A DNA stretch of 64,000 nucleotides, taken from the NCBI GenBank assembly GCA_900472395.1, contig UCHV01000011.1, forward strand, positions 143,806 to 207,805, given 5' to 3'. The position numbers and the translations under genes were made by a program. The stretch comes from Hyphomicrobiales bacterium. GTDB taxonomy: Bacteria; Pseudomonadota; Alphaproteobacteria; Rhizobiales; Rhizobiaceae. Below are positions 8,799 to 17,776 of this stretch, piece by piece; within the stretch, counting starts at the first letter, position 1, and the number at the start of each line of letters is the position of its first letter. The notes below the pieces were generated by a model. The model was not told the origin of the DNA. It did not search any database and was given only the letters and a program-made list of their open reading frames with translations.

Positions 8799-10841
8799 AT
8801 GGATCTGTATCTCGAAGACGACAACGACCCGAAGACGCTCGCCTTCGTCGCTGACCGCAACGAAAACTTCGACGCAAAATTCAGGACGCCCGAATTCGAG
8901 CAGGATCGTGATGCGCTCAAAGCGATGATCGAACGCGAGGACAGGTTGATCGTGCCGACACGGCGCGGCAAATGGCTGTTCGATTTCCATCGTTCCAAGG
9001 ATAACCCGCTCGGCCTCTGGCGTCGTCTGCCCGTGGAACAGGAGCCGAAGCCGGAGGCTGCCTGGGAAACGGTGCTCGATTTTGACGCCTTCTGCGCCAA
9101 GGAAGGCAAGCGATGGATCTACTCTGGCTCCGTCACGTCACCTTACGAGCCGACACGCGTACTTCTGATCCTGTCCGACGGCGGTTCGGATCAGGTGCGC
9201 CTGCTGGAATTCGATGCAGAGAGCAAGGATTTCGTCGAGGGCGGTTTCGACACGCCGGCGACCCGCGCCCATGCAAGCTGGATTGCCCCGGATGAGATCG
9301 CCTATTTCGGCTCGATCGACGACAATTCCGCCACCCGTTCCGGCTGGCCGCGCGTGGCCCGGCGGCTGAAACGCGGTGTTGCGCCCAAGGATGCGCCTGT
9401 CCTGTTCGAGGCCGGCAAGGACGACATTACCGGCATGGTGGGTTTCATCGACCCCGCCTTCTGGGGCGGCAATCCGGATGAACGCGCCATCGAGATTTAT
9501 TCCCGCATTCTCGACATCGGCAAGATCGGCATCGAAGTGCGCGACGCCGGCGGCAATTTACGCCGCCTCGACCTGCCGACCGAGGTGGATATCGACCTCA
9601 ACCATACCCACGCTATCTGGCGGGCCAAGACCGACGAGCGCCACCCGACCGGTAGCCTGATCCTGCAGTCGTTTTCGCCGTTTGCGGCAGAGCCTCTGGG
9701 GAAAACCCGTGTGTTGTTTTCGCCCGAGGACGGACAGTCGGTCTCGCAGTTCTCCGTGTTGAAAACCTGGGCGGTTTTCGTGGTCAGCGACCGCATGTTG
9801 CCGAAGCTCTACCTGGTTGACCTCACCAAGCCGGATGCCGCGCCGAAAGAACTTCCTTTGCCTGAAGGTTTGCAGAGTATCGGTTATCGCCTGCTCGATG
9901 CCGACCTGACGCTCGGCGAGGAAATCCTCACCGTCATCGGACAGGGGTTTCTTCTCCCCTCCACCGCCTACCGGCTGGACCTGACAGACCATGCGGCAGA
10001 ACCGGAACTGGTGCCGATCGGCTCCTCACCGGCCTTTTTCGATGCGGCTGGAATGCAGTCCGAGTTGCTGGAGGCGATCTCCGAAGACGGCACAAGGGTA
10101 CCCTACCACATCGTGTTTCCGAAAAACTGGACGAAGGGCGAGTTACCCGTCCTGATGTATGCCTATGGCGGTTTCGAAGTGTCGTTGTCGCCGGTCTATT
10201 CCGGCGCCTATGGTCTCTGGCTTTCCGAAGGCGGCGGTTTCGTGCAGGCCTATATCCGTGGCGGCGGCGAACTGGGGCCTGATTGGCACAAGGTCGCCAA
10301 GGGCAAGGGGCGTCACAAGGCGTTTGAGGATTTCGTCGCCGTGGCGCGTGATCTCGTCAAACGCGGTTATTCGAAACCTTCGCGCATTGCCTGCAATGGC
10401 GGCAGCAACGGCGGCTTGCTGACCTCGGTCATGCTGACCCGTTATCCGCAGGATTTCGGCGCATTCTGGACTTCCGTGCCGGTGATCGACATGTCGCGTT
10501 TCCATCTCTTCCCGGCCGGCAAAGCGTGGATGGATGAATATGGAAACCCCGAAGTGCCGGAAGAGCTGGATGCCATGCTCACCTATTCGCCGCTGCATCA
10601 GGTCAAGCCGGCAGGCGAAATCGCCTATCCACCGGTCTACATCGAAAGCTCGAGCAACGACGACCGCGTACACCCCTCGCATGCTCGCCGTTTTGCGAGC
10701 CGGCTGATCACGTCGGGTCACAAACCGTTCTTCCGCGAATTTGGCTCCGGCGGCCATGGCGGTGCTGGCGACAGCGCGGAAATGGCGGCACGGCAGGCGC
10801 TGGGTCAAAGCTTTTTGCGCGAAACGATCAAGAAGGGCTGA
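8799..10841 (+). CDS. prolyl oligopeptidase family (S9A) serine peptidase
   Basis: The 680-residue protein has a beta-propeller N-terminal part and a C-terminal alpha/beta-hydrolase domain. The catalytic triad is visible: Ser536 in NGGSNGG, the DDRV motif at 621-624, and His653 in SGGHGG. S9A enzymes cleave short peptides after proline or related residues. No signal peptide is seen, so it is probably cytoplasmic. ATG 8799 is chosen over TTG 8796 because AGGAGG lies 6-7 bases before it. The preceding 92 bp show no convincing terminator. Confidence 0.9.
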   Translation: MDLYLEDDNDPKTLAFVADRNENFDAKFRTPEFEQDRDALKAMIEREDRLIVPTRRGKWLFDFHRSKDNPLGLWRRLPVEQEPKPEAAWETVLDFDAFCAKEGKRWIYSGSVTSPYEPTRVLLILSDGGSDQVRLLEFDAESKDFVEGGFDTPATRAHASWIAPDEIAYFGSIDDNSATRSGWPRVARRLKRGVAPKDAPVLFEAGKDDITGMVGFIDPAFWGGNPDERAIEIYSRILDIGKIGIEVRDAGGNLRRLDLPTEVDIDLNHTHAIWRAKTDERHPTGSLILQSFSPFAAEPLGKTRVLFSPEDGQSVSQFSVLKTWAVFVVSDRMLPKLYLVDLTKPDAAPKELPLPEGLQSIGYRLLDADLTLGEEILTVIGQGFLLPSTAYRLDLTDHAAEPELVPIGSSPAFFDAAGMQSELLEAISEDGTRVPYHIVFPKNWTKGELPVLMYAYGGFEVSLSPVYSGAYGLWLSEGGGFVQAYIRGGGELGPDWHKVAKGKGRHKAFEDFVAVARDLVKRGYSKPSRIACNGGSNGGLLTSVMLTRYPQDFGAFWTSVPVIDMSRFHLFPAGKAWMDEYGNPEVPEELDAMLTYSPLHQVKPAGEIAYPPVYIESSSNDDRVHPSHARRFASRLITSGHKPFFREFGSGGHGGAGDSAEMAARQALGQSFLRETIKKG

Positions 10842-10852
10842 GTACCCTGCAG

Positions 10853-10900
10853 TTGTCCGCCTCGTAGAGATACACTATCTTGATGGTGATCTCCACGAGG
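10853..10900 (+). promoter_or_regulatory. promoter and inverted-repeat operator of the RHH/ParE module
   Basis: CCTCGTAGAGAT (10860-10871) and ATCTCCACGAGG (10889-10900) form a 12-bp inverted repeat with one mismatch and a 17-bp spacer. A promoter-like pair, TTGTCC (10853-10858) and TATCTT (10876-10881) at 17-bp spacing, overlaps it, as expected for an autoregulated antitoxin operator. Confidence 0.55.
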
Positions 10901-10907
10901 TGCTGGC

Positions 10908-11222
10908 ATGAGTGACCATATCGAAGACCAACCTCTAACCTTGCATCTGCGCCCTGATGTTCGCGCACGTCTTGATGCGGAAGCCGATGTCAGCCATCAG
11001 CCTGCGGCAGAAATAGCAACCGCGGCCATTGAAAACTATATTGAAAGCCAGAACGAGAAGCGGGCGCAGCTGGTGAATGCTATGGCAGCTGCCGAAGAAG
11101 GCGTTTTCATCTCCGGTGAAAAAATGGCTGCCTGGATTTCGTCGTGGGGGACAGAAAACGAACTGCCTGAGCCTGAGCCGGATATCATTCTTGAACCCCG
11201 CCAGAGCCGCTCACCACAATGA
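10908..11222 (+). CDS. ribbon-helix-helix antitoxin (ParD/CopG-like)
   Basis: This 104-residue protein begins with a ribbon-helix-helix pattern: beta strand LTLHLRPDV, then two helices to about residue 47 (AAIENYIES). An acidic tail follows that would wrap the toxin. It fits a type II antitoxin that represses its own promoter as a dimer and neutralises a ParE/RelE toxin. Its stop codon overlaps the toxin ATG by four bases. The toxin downstream is frameshifted, so this gene may now be a solitary repressor or antitoxin. Confidence 0.75.
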   Translation: MSDHIEDQPLTLHLRPDVRARLDAEADVSHQPAAEIATAAIENYIESQNEKRAQLVNAMAAAEEGVFISGEKMAAWISSWGTENELPEPEPDIILEPRQSRSPQ

Positions 11223-11507
11223 AGATCATTTATCTGCCACAGACCCGAAATGATCTGCGGTGGATGAAAGACTATTACAGCAATGTGTTTCCGGAAGGCG
11301 CCCGGCATGCGCGCCTGCGTTTCCAGAAGGCAGAGCAAATACTGAAAGACAACCCGCAGGTCGGAAGGCCAAGGCGCGTTGTCTGGTACGCGCGAACTGG
11401 TGATTGCCAACACACCGTTTCTCATAATTTATCGGCTGCGAGCGGATCGAATAGAGGTATTAAGGGTCTGGGATGCGCGCGCTTTACGTTCGCCAGGTCA
11501 AGAATAA
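11219..11507 (+). pseudogene. ParE/RelE-type toxin disrupted by a frameshift
   Basis: The first 54 codons read as a normal ParE start: MKIIYLPQTRNDL, then KAEQILKDNPQVGRPRRV. After the GTT codon at 11378-11380 the frame is lost. From 11382 the next frame gives the expected family C-terminus, SGTRELVIANTPFLIIYRL followed by RIEVLRVWDARA, ending at TAA 11505-11507. One extra base near 11381 (or two missing) explains this. Without a shift the protein runs to 11539 with an unrelated tail, losing the catalytic and structural C-terminal strands. A sequencing error cannot be excluded from one read of the sequence. Confidence 0.8.
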
Positions 11508-11574
11508 ACCAGCCATTAACCATGTTCGACGAAAGATGACGGCACACTGATTCCCGTGTTCGTCCTTCTTCGAG

Positions 11575-12459
11575 ATGTTTTTTATGCCCGTTCGCGCCCT
11601 TTGTGCTGCCGCAGCGTTTGCCTGCCTCCTGTCCTCCTGCGCCGGCAAAACGCCATCGGAAGGCGGATCGCTGAAGACAGCCTTTGCAGCCGGCAATGCC
11701 AATGGCTCACTCAAGACGAAGGACGATGCGACATCTCCCGTGGCGCTGACGCCCGCCGCCTGGGGAAGGATGAACAATCCGCGCGGGCTTGCGGGCCGCG
11801 AACTGACGGTCACATCGCTTTCCGATATCAAACTGCGCGAGAAGGAAGTCGTGCTGACTTTCGACGATGGCCCGGTGCCGAAAAAGACGGAGCGCATTCT
11901 GGCAGCGCTTGACGATTTCAAGGTCAAGGCCACATTCCTGATGGTCGGCGAGATGGCGCGTGCCTATCCGAAAATCGCCCGACAGGTCGTTGATGCCGGC
12001 CACACGATCGGCAGCCACACATTCCGGCATGCCGATCTTCGCAAGCTTGCCGTGGACGAGGCGATTGCCGAAATCAACCGCGGCCGTGATGCCGTGCGTG
12101 CCGCAACCCATACCGATGCGAACTTCTTCCGCTTCCCGTACCTCTCGGACAGTGGGACCTTGCGCCACTGGGTTTCCCAGAACCGCATGGTCGTGCTGGA
12201 CGTTCAGGTCGATTCCAAGGATTATTTCGGCGTTTCGCCGGCGGCTGTCGCCACCCGTACAATGGCAGAACTGCGTCACCATGGGCGCGGGATCATTCTC
12301 ATGCACGACATCCACAACCGTACTGCCGCCATGCTTCCTGCACTGCTGACGCAGCTGAAGGCAGATGGCTACAAGGTCGTCTCATTGCGGTATGGCGCGC
12401 CACGCGGCCCGCTTCTTTCCGCTTCGGTCGATGAGGATAAGCTATTCAACCGGTCGTAA
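11575..12459 (+). CDS. polysaccharide deacetylase (NodB homology) lipoprotein
   Basis: The 294-residue protein has a lipoprotein signal (lipobox LSSC, Cys22) and a NodB/CE4 domain. The metal-binding TFDDGP motif is at 95-100, followed by HTFRH (the H-x3-H pair) and a late HDIHNRT motif. CE4 enzymes remove N- or O-acetyl groups from chitin-like glycans or peptidoglycan; the substrate here is unknown and an envelope glycan is likely from the export signal. ATG 11584 is an alternative start that keeps the signal peptide. A short hairpin (CCGGTC 12450-12455, GACCGG 12461-12466) spans the stop codon before convergent holC. Confidence 0.88.
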   Translation: MFFMPVRALCAAAAFACLLSSCAGKTPSEGGSLKTAFAAGNANGSLKTKDDATSPVALTPAAWGRMNNPRGLAGRELTVTSLSDIKLREKEVVLTFDDGPVPKKTERILAALDDFKVKATFLMVGEMARAYPKIARQVVDAGHTIGSHTFRHADLRKLAVDEAIAEINRGRDAVRAATHTDANFFRFPYLSDSGTLRHWVSQNRMVVLDVQVDSKDYFGVSPAAVATRTMAELRHHGRGIILMHDIHNRTAAMLPALLTQLKADGYKVVSLRYGAPRGPLLSASVDEDKLFNRS

Positions 12460-12471
12460 AGACCGGGAGGA

Positions 12472-12918
12472 TCAGGCCTTCTTGACCCAACGGCCTTCCT
12501 GCTGCTGCCAGTAGGTCAGCGCGTGGCCGGCGCCTTTCAGCTGTTTCCACTGAGCACGGGCACCTTCAAGCTGCTCGGCGTCATAACCGTCAAACATGAA
12601 GACGACGCGTTCATACGCACCGAGCGCCGGTGGCTCGGCACCATCGACGACAAAACGAACGGTCGCGCCATTGGCATTGCCGTCTTCCGCGGTGATCAGT
12701 ACCGGCTGGGCTTCCGCCATTTCAGCCGCATCCGTTCCATGCGGCAAAAAGCTGTCGTCGCGAAAGGTCCATAGATGCGCGTCGAGAAAATCCCGACGCG
12801 CCTCGGCACGTGTCTGCACCACCACTTTCCAGCCGCGCTCGACACTCTTTTCCAGAAGAGACGGCAACGCCTCTTCCAGCTTCGAGTCGGTCAGGTGGTA
12901 GAACAGAACGTCGGTCAT
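12472..12918 (-). CDS. holC: DNA polymerase III chi subunit
   Basis: HolC links the clamp loader (through psi, where present) to single-stranded DNA-binding protein at the replication fork. The 148-residue protein has the chi pattern FYHLTDSKLEEALPSLLEK at the start, the FLPHG loop in the middle, and VVFMFDGYDAEQLEGAR with WKQLK near the C-terminus. It lies 4 bp downstream of pepA on the same strand. A pepA-holC pair is widely conserved in proteobacteria. Confidence 0.94.
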   Translation of the reverse strand: MTDVLFYHLTDSKLEEALPSLLEKSVERGWKVVVQTRAEARRDFLDAHLWTFRDDSFLPHGTDAAEMAEAQPVLITAEDGNANGATVRFVVDGAEPPALGAYERVVFMFDGYDAEQLEGARAQWKQLKGAGHALTYWQQQEGRWVKKA

Positions 12919-12922
12919 GGAA

Positions 12923-14413
12923 TCAGGCTTCGAAATTGTCGCGGACGAGCTGGTCTAGCAGACGCACGCCATAACCCGAACCCCAGGATTGATTGATCTC
13001 GCTCGACGGCGACCCCATGGCGGTTCCGGCAATATCGAGATGCGCCCAGGGCGTATCGCCGACGAACCGGGCCAAGAACTGCGCCGCGGTGATCGAGCCG
13101 GCATGACGGCCGCCGCTGTTCTTCATGTCGGCAAAACGCGAATCGATGATCTTGTCGTAATCCTTCGACAGCGGCATGCGCCACAGCTTTTCCTGGCTCT
13201 CCTCACCGGCGGCGAGAAGCTGGCCGGCAAGCTCGTCATTGTTGGAGAACAGGCCGGCATGCAGATTGCCGAGCGCCACCAGGATCGCGCCGGTCAGCGT
13301 CGCCAGATTGATCATGAAACGCGGCTTGTAGGTTTCCTTCGTATACCAGAGCGCGTCGCACAGAACGAGACGGCCTTCGGCATCGGTGTTGATGATCTCG
13401 ATCGTCTGCCCCGACATGGAGGTGACGATGTCACCCGGGCGCTGGGCATTGCCGTCAGGCATGTTTTCGACCAGGCCGATAATGCCGATGGCGTTGACCT
13501 TGGCCTTGCGGGCAGCGAGCGTATACATGAGGCCGGTGACGGCGGCAGCACCACCCATGTCACCCTTCATGTCCTCCATGCTGGCGCCCGGCTTGATGGA
13601 AATGCCACCGGTGTCGAAGGTGACGCCCTTGCCGACGAAGGCGACCGGCTGCTCCTTGGATTTTCCGCCCTTCCAGTGCATGACCGCGATGCGCGGCGGC
13701 TTGACCGAGCCCTGCGCCACGCCGAGCAGTGCGCCCATGCCGAGCTTTTTCATGTCCTTTTCTGTGAGGATTTCCACCTCGACGCCGAGCTTGGTCAATT
13801 CCTTCGCCTTGTCGGCAAATTCCACCGGGCCGAGCACGTTGGGTGGCAGGTTGACGAGTTCGCGCGCAAGATTGACGCCATCGGCAACCGCCTGCGCGGC
13901 GACGAAGGCAGCCTTGGCCGCCGCCGGATCGGCCGTGACGATGGTGACGTTCACCGTCTTGACGGTTTTGTCGTCATCGTCCTTCTTTTTTGTCTTGTAA
14001 TTGTCGAAGCTGTAGGCGCGCAGCAACATGCCCAGCGCCACGTTTGCAGCCTTTTCGCCATCCATCACGATACCGGGTGCATCGACGTGGATCGCGACCT
14101 CCGATGCGGTCCTTACCGCGCCCGCAGCGACGCCACCGACGCGCAGCCAATCGTGAGAAACCAGCGCCGCCGGCTTGCCGAGACCGATCACTGCGATTCG
14201 ATCAAAAGACGAACCGTGGGGCGCAACGATATCGAGAACGCTCATCGACTTGCCGGTGAATTCCGCGACGTTGGCCGCCTTGACCAGAACGCCCGCCGGA
14301 TCAACTTCGGCAGCGCCTGCGGGTGGCTGATCGCCGGACAATTTCAGAAGAATGGCGAGGCCATCTTCGGCGCGGGCGGCTTTGGCAAACGATATCTGAT
14401 ATTTGGCGGACAT
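12923..14413 (-). CDS. pepA: cytosol (leucyl) aminopeptidase
   Basis: This M17 family aminopeptidase releases N-terminal residues with two metal ions. The 496-residue protein has the family signature NTDAEGRL, with metal ligands, and the upstream [10 protein letters not shown] and DMKGDMGG segments that supply further ligands and the catalytic lysine. In some bacteria PepA is also a DNA-binding architectural protein. The ATG at 14413 is preferred because GGAGAAG precedes it and MSAKYQISF matches the usual N-terminus; an in-frame start at 14485 would add 24 unusual residues. holC follows immediately. Confidence 0.96.
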   Translation of the reverse strand: MSAKYQISFAKAARAEDGLAILLKLSGDQPPAGAAEVDPAGVLVKAANVAEFTGKSMSVLDIVAPHGSSFDRIAVIGLGKPAALVSHDWLRVGGVAAGAVRTASEVAIHVDAPGIVMDGEKAANVALGMLLRAYSFDNYKTKKKDDDDKTVKTVNVTIVTADPAAAKAAFVAAQAVADGVNLARELVNLPPNVLGPVEFADKAKELTKLGVEVEILTEKDMKKLGMGALLGVAQGSVKPPRIAVMHWKGGKSKEQPVAFVGKGVTFDTGGISIKPGASMEDMKGDMGGAAAVTGLMYTLAARKAKVNAIGIIGLVENMPDGNAQRPGDIVTSMSGQTIEIINTDAEGRLVLCDALWYTKETYKPRFMINLATLTGAILVALGNLHAGLFSNNDELAGQLLAAGEESQEKLWRMPLSKDYDKIIDSRFADMKNSGGRHAGSITAAQFLARFVGDTPWAHLDIAGTAMGSPSSEINQSWGSGYGVRLLDQLVRDNFEA

Positions 14414-14626
14414 ATCTTCTCCGGTATGTAATCTTCCAACAGGCAATTCGGCGGCCACGATGCGGGCCGAGAAAGGCGCGATCATGGCCTTTTCACGAGG
14501 TGATGCAAGATGACCATTTGTGGAAGGTTCACAGTGGACATCGGTGCAATCGTCTCAATCTTGTCATCAACCGCTACTAGCAGTTAGGATGACTACAGGC
14601 GACCATATAAATAAGACCAGGGACAC

Positions 14627-15433
14627 ATGCAGCAGGCCCAGGCTAAGCGATTGGTGACTGTCTTTTCGGCTTCGGCGCGCTCCACAAACCCGTGGATGAC
14701 AGGCGCCCGGGGCTGGCTTCTGCTTCTGTCGGTTCTGTGGATATGCCTGTTGGCGCTTTTTCACGCATTTCCGCAACTCGACGTCATGATTGCCGGCGCT
14801 TTCTTCAGCCAATCCGCCTGCCTGGCCGGCGATCTGCCCGGACGCATCTGCGGAGCGTTTTCTCTCTCATCGGACTACGCATTGCAGGCGCTGAGGCGCG
14901 TTCTTTTCTACATGCCGATCTTCTTTGCGGTCGTCTTGATCGTTGTTCTCATAAGGAACCTGGAGCATCACGGCGCAACTTATTGCGCTGAACGGACCCG
15001 CAAATGCTGGATCGCACTGGTTGCCCTGATCGCCGGACCTTATCTGCTCGTCAATCTGATCCTGAAAACGGTTTCCGGCCGGCCACGTCCTTATGAAACG
15101 GATATGTTCGGCGGCGAAAAGCTGTTTGCGGCAGCGGGATCCCTGGATGGCACCTGCTCCAACAATTGCTCGTTCATATCAGGCGAGGCTGCGGGCGCGG
15201 GCTGGGTGGCGTGCCTCATCGTTCTCGTGCCTGCACGCTACAGGCCCTTGGTCGCGCCCCCGCTCATCGCCTTCACACTCGTATCGCCTGCGCTTCGCAT
15301 ATCTTTCGGCGGACATTACCTGTCCGATGCCCTTCTTGGCTTCCTGTCGTCGGCGGTTGTCTATGCCGGTGTCACGGCCTATTTCGAAATGACACAGAAC
15401 GAAAAAAAACGTGCTCATTCGACAGTTTTGTGA
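14627..15433 (+). CDS. PAP2-family membrane phosphatase, LpxE/LpxF-like
   Basis: This 268-residue protein has about six membrane segments and the three PAP2 motifs: K147-x6-R154-P155; a second motif reading SGE (185-187) instead of the usual PSGH; and R224-x5-H230-x3-D234. PAP2 enzymes dephosphorylate lipid phosphates such as undecaprenyl pyrophosphate, phosphatidylglycerophosphate or lipid A. Its location just before the LPS-export genes makes a lipid A or undecaprenyl phosphatase attractive, but this is inference. The Glu in the second motif is unusual for classical members and may mark a subfamily. Confidence 0.75.
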   Translation: MQQAQAKRLVTVFSASARSTNPWMTGARGWLLLLSVLWICLLALFHAFPQLDVMIAGAFFSQSACLAGDLPGRICGAFSLSSDYALQALRRVLFYMPIFFAVVLIVVLIRNLEHHGATYCAERTRKCWIALVALIAGPYLLVNLILKTVSGRPRPYETDMFGGEKLFAAAGSLDGTCSNNCSFISGEAAGAGWVACLIVLVPARYRPLVAPPLIAFTLVSPALRISFGGHYLSDALLGFLSSAVVYAGVTAYFEMTQNEKKRAHSTVL

Positions 15434-15515
15434 ACGTATGGCTGTCGCCATGGACGCTCTTATCCCTTAGAGCTTGGCGACGCCGACGGGCGTATCGAGT
15501 CATCACCGGGTCGGC

Positions 15516-16688
15516 ATGAAGCTTATCGAGTCCTACATATTGCGGCGTACGTTCCAGATGTTCCTGGCCACGCTGCTTCCGATCCTGGCGATCATCTGGA
15601 CGATCCAGGTGCTGGGACGAATCAATCTTGTGACCGATACCGGCCAGTCGATGGGCTCGTTCGCCACCCTCGCCTCCTTCATCCTGCCGACGATCATTCC
15701 GGTGGTCATGCCCTTCGCTCTGGTGATCGGCATCACCCAGACGCTGAATGCAATGAACAACGATTCGGAGCTCGCGGTTATCGATGCCGCCGGTTCGCCA
15801 CGAACGGTGCTTTACAAACCCGTATTGCTGCTGGCGATTCTGACCGCGCTGTTCTCCTTCGTCATCACCAATTTCATCGAACCACCGGCACGTGTGAAAG
15901 CGCGTGAAATGGTGGCAGAAGCCTATGCCGACCTCCTGGGCTCGGTCATCGAGGAAAAGACGTTCCGCAGCATCGAAAAAGATCTTTACGTCCAGATCTC
16001 GGAGCGCCATTCCGGCCGCATCCTGATGGGCCTGTTCCTGGTCGATTACCGCGACCCGAATTTCGAAATGATCTACTACGCGCGCGAAGGCTCGATCGAC
16101 GAGGCCGGAACGACGCTGACCATGCGCAATGGCGAGGTTCACCGCAAGACGCCGGATGGCCGCGTCTCCGTCATCAAGTTCCTGTCCTACGCCTTCGATC
16201 TTTCCTCGATGGCTGAATCCACCGGTCGTGCGCCGGTCTATGCCGGAGATCGCAATCTCGATTTCCTCCTGAAACCCGACCCGACCGACAAATATTACAT
16301 GGATTCACCCGGCAGCTTCCATGCCGAGCTGCATCGCCGCATGTCGGACTGGATCTATCCGCTTTCCTACGCGCTGATCGCGCTGGTCATCGTCGGCGGC
16401 GCGCGCTCGCATCGTCGCGCCCGGCTGCACCCGATGGTGCTGGCGCTGATCATCGCATTCACCATGCGCTGGCTCGGCTTCTCGCTGACCAACATGGCCA
16501 AGAATACGAACAGCAACATGTGGCTGGTCTACGTGCCACCTGTCGTGCCGGGTCTTCTTGCCATCTACATGCTGATGAGCCAGCGACAGATGAAACTGCC
16601 GAACTCCTGGAATGACGCAATCGCCAATCTCTACACCAAGCTGCAGCGCCAGATCACGGCGAAGCGCTCCAAGACGGGAGGCGCATGA
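15516..16688 (+). CDS. lptF: LPS export ABC transporter permease LptF
   Basis: LptF and LptG form the inner-membrane part of the LptB2FG transporter that pulls LPS from the inner membrane onto the LptC-LptA-LptD bridge. The 390-residue protein has the YjgP/YjgQ architecture: membrane helices at the N-terminus (from MKLIESYILRR), a large periplasmic beta-jellyroll in the middle, and three C-terminal helices. ATG 15516 is chosen because the family N-terminus starts there; the in-frame ATG at 15474 adds only polar residues. The stop overlaps the lptG start by four bases. Confidence 0.95.
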   Translation: MKLIESYILRRTFQMFLATLLPILAIIWTIQVLGRINLVTDTGQSMGSFATLASFILPTIIPVVMPFALVIGITQTLNAMNNDSELAVIDAAGSPRTVLYKPVLLLAILTALFSFVITNFIEPPARVKAREMVAEAYADLLGSVIEEKTFRSIEKDLYVQISERHSGRILMGLFLVDYRDPNFEMIYYAREGSIDEAGTTLTMRNGEVHRKTPDGRVSVIKFLSYAFDLSSMAESTGRAPVYAGDRNLDFLLKPDPTDKYYMDSPGSFHAELHRRMSDWIYPLSYALIALVIVGGARSHRRARLHPMVLALIIAFTMRWLGFSLTNMAKNTNSNMWLVYVPPVVPGLLAIYMLMSQRQMKLPNSWNDAIANLYTKLQRQITAKRSKTGGA

Positions 16689-17776
16689 TGCTGTTCTCCA
16701 CGCTCGGCCGTTATTTCTTCAAGCGCTACGTGATCACTGCCATGTGGTTCTTTCTCGGCGTTTCGGCAATCATCTTTCTCGCTGACTTCAGCGAAACCAA
16801 TCGCCGCATGTCCGCGCTGGCCAGCTACACGCTTTATGGCGCGCTGGGCATCACCGCCATGCGTGTGCCGTCGATCCTGCAGCAGACCATCCCGACACTT
16901 TCGCTTTTCATCGGCATGACGACTCTGATCGCGCTTAATCGCCGCTCGGAACTCGTGGTCACGCGCGCAGCCGGGCTTTCCGTCTGGCAGTTCGTCATGC
17001 CGTTTGTGGCGGGCGCCTTTCTGCTTGGCGTGTTCACCATCGGCGTCATCAGCCCCCTCTCCGCCTGGGGCCTGAAACAATCGACCTCGCTCGAATCGAC
17101 CTGGCGCGAAACCAGCGGCCAGGCGCGTGCTTCGAACTTCCTGCCGTGGATCCGCCAGATCAGCGACGGCGAGGACACGGTCATCGGCGCAAAGGGCTTC
17201 CAGCAGGATACGCTGACGATGTCCGACGTCGTCCTGTTTCATTTCGACAAGGACGCGCGCGTCATCCTGAGACAGGACGCCGCGACGGCTAAGTTGGAAA
17301 ATGGTTACTGGCTTCTTAACAACGTGCTAGAAACTCGATCGGATGCGCCGCCGGCTCGTCTCGAGACAGCGCAGGTCCGTACCAATATCAAACAGGAATT
17401 TCTTCAGGAGAGCCTCGAAAAGCCCGAAAACGTTGCATTCTTTGATCTTTCGGAAAAGATCGAAGTGGCTCGCTCCTTCGGAATTTCGACCAAAGGTCTC
17501 GAAACTCAATTTCACTCCCTGTTGTCACTGCCGCTGCTTCTGGTAGCAATGACACTGATTGCCGCTACCGTTTCACTGAAATTCAGCCGTATCGCGCAGT
17601 CGCGCTCGGTGATTCTCGGTGGCATAGTTTGCGGCTTCGTGCTTTATGTCGTCACGGTACTCGTGAAGGCATTCGGTAGCAGCGGGGTGGTTCCTCCTTT
17701 CGTCGCTGTCTGGATCCCTGTGATCGTTGCCATGGCGTTGGGGGCTACAATTCTGCTTCATCAGGAGGATGGCTAG
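16685..17776 (+). CDS. lptG: LPS export ABC transporter permease LptG
   Basis: LptG is the partner permease of LptF, 363 residues, with the same helix-jellyroll-helix layout. It begins with TLGRYFFKRY, typical for LptG, and ends in three hydrophobic segments. Two adjacent ATGs (16685 and 16688) are both possible. The first gives a 4-bp ATGA overlap with lptF; the second gives a TGATG junction. The TAG stop shares one base with the GTG of lptD. Confidence 0.95.
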   Translation: MMLFSTLGRYFFKRYVITAMWFFLGVSAIIFLADFSETNRRMSALASYTLYGALGITAMRVPSILQQTIPTLSLFIGMTTLIALNRRSELVVTRAAGLSVWQFVMPFVAGAFLLGVFTIGVISPLSAWGLKQSTSLESTWRETSGQARASNFLPWIRQISDGEDTVIGAKGFQQDTLTMSDVVLFHFDKDARVILRQDAATAKLENGYWLLNNVLETRSDAPPARLETAQVRTNIKQEFLQESLEKPENVAFFDLSEKIEVARSFGISTKGLETQFHSLLSLPLLLVAMTLIAATVSLKFSRIAQSRSVILGGIVCGFVLYVVTVLVKAFGSSGVVPPFVAVWIPVIVAMALGATILLHQEDG

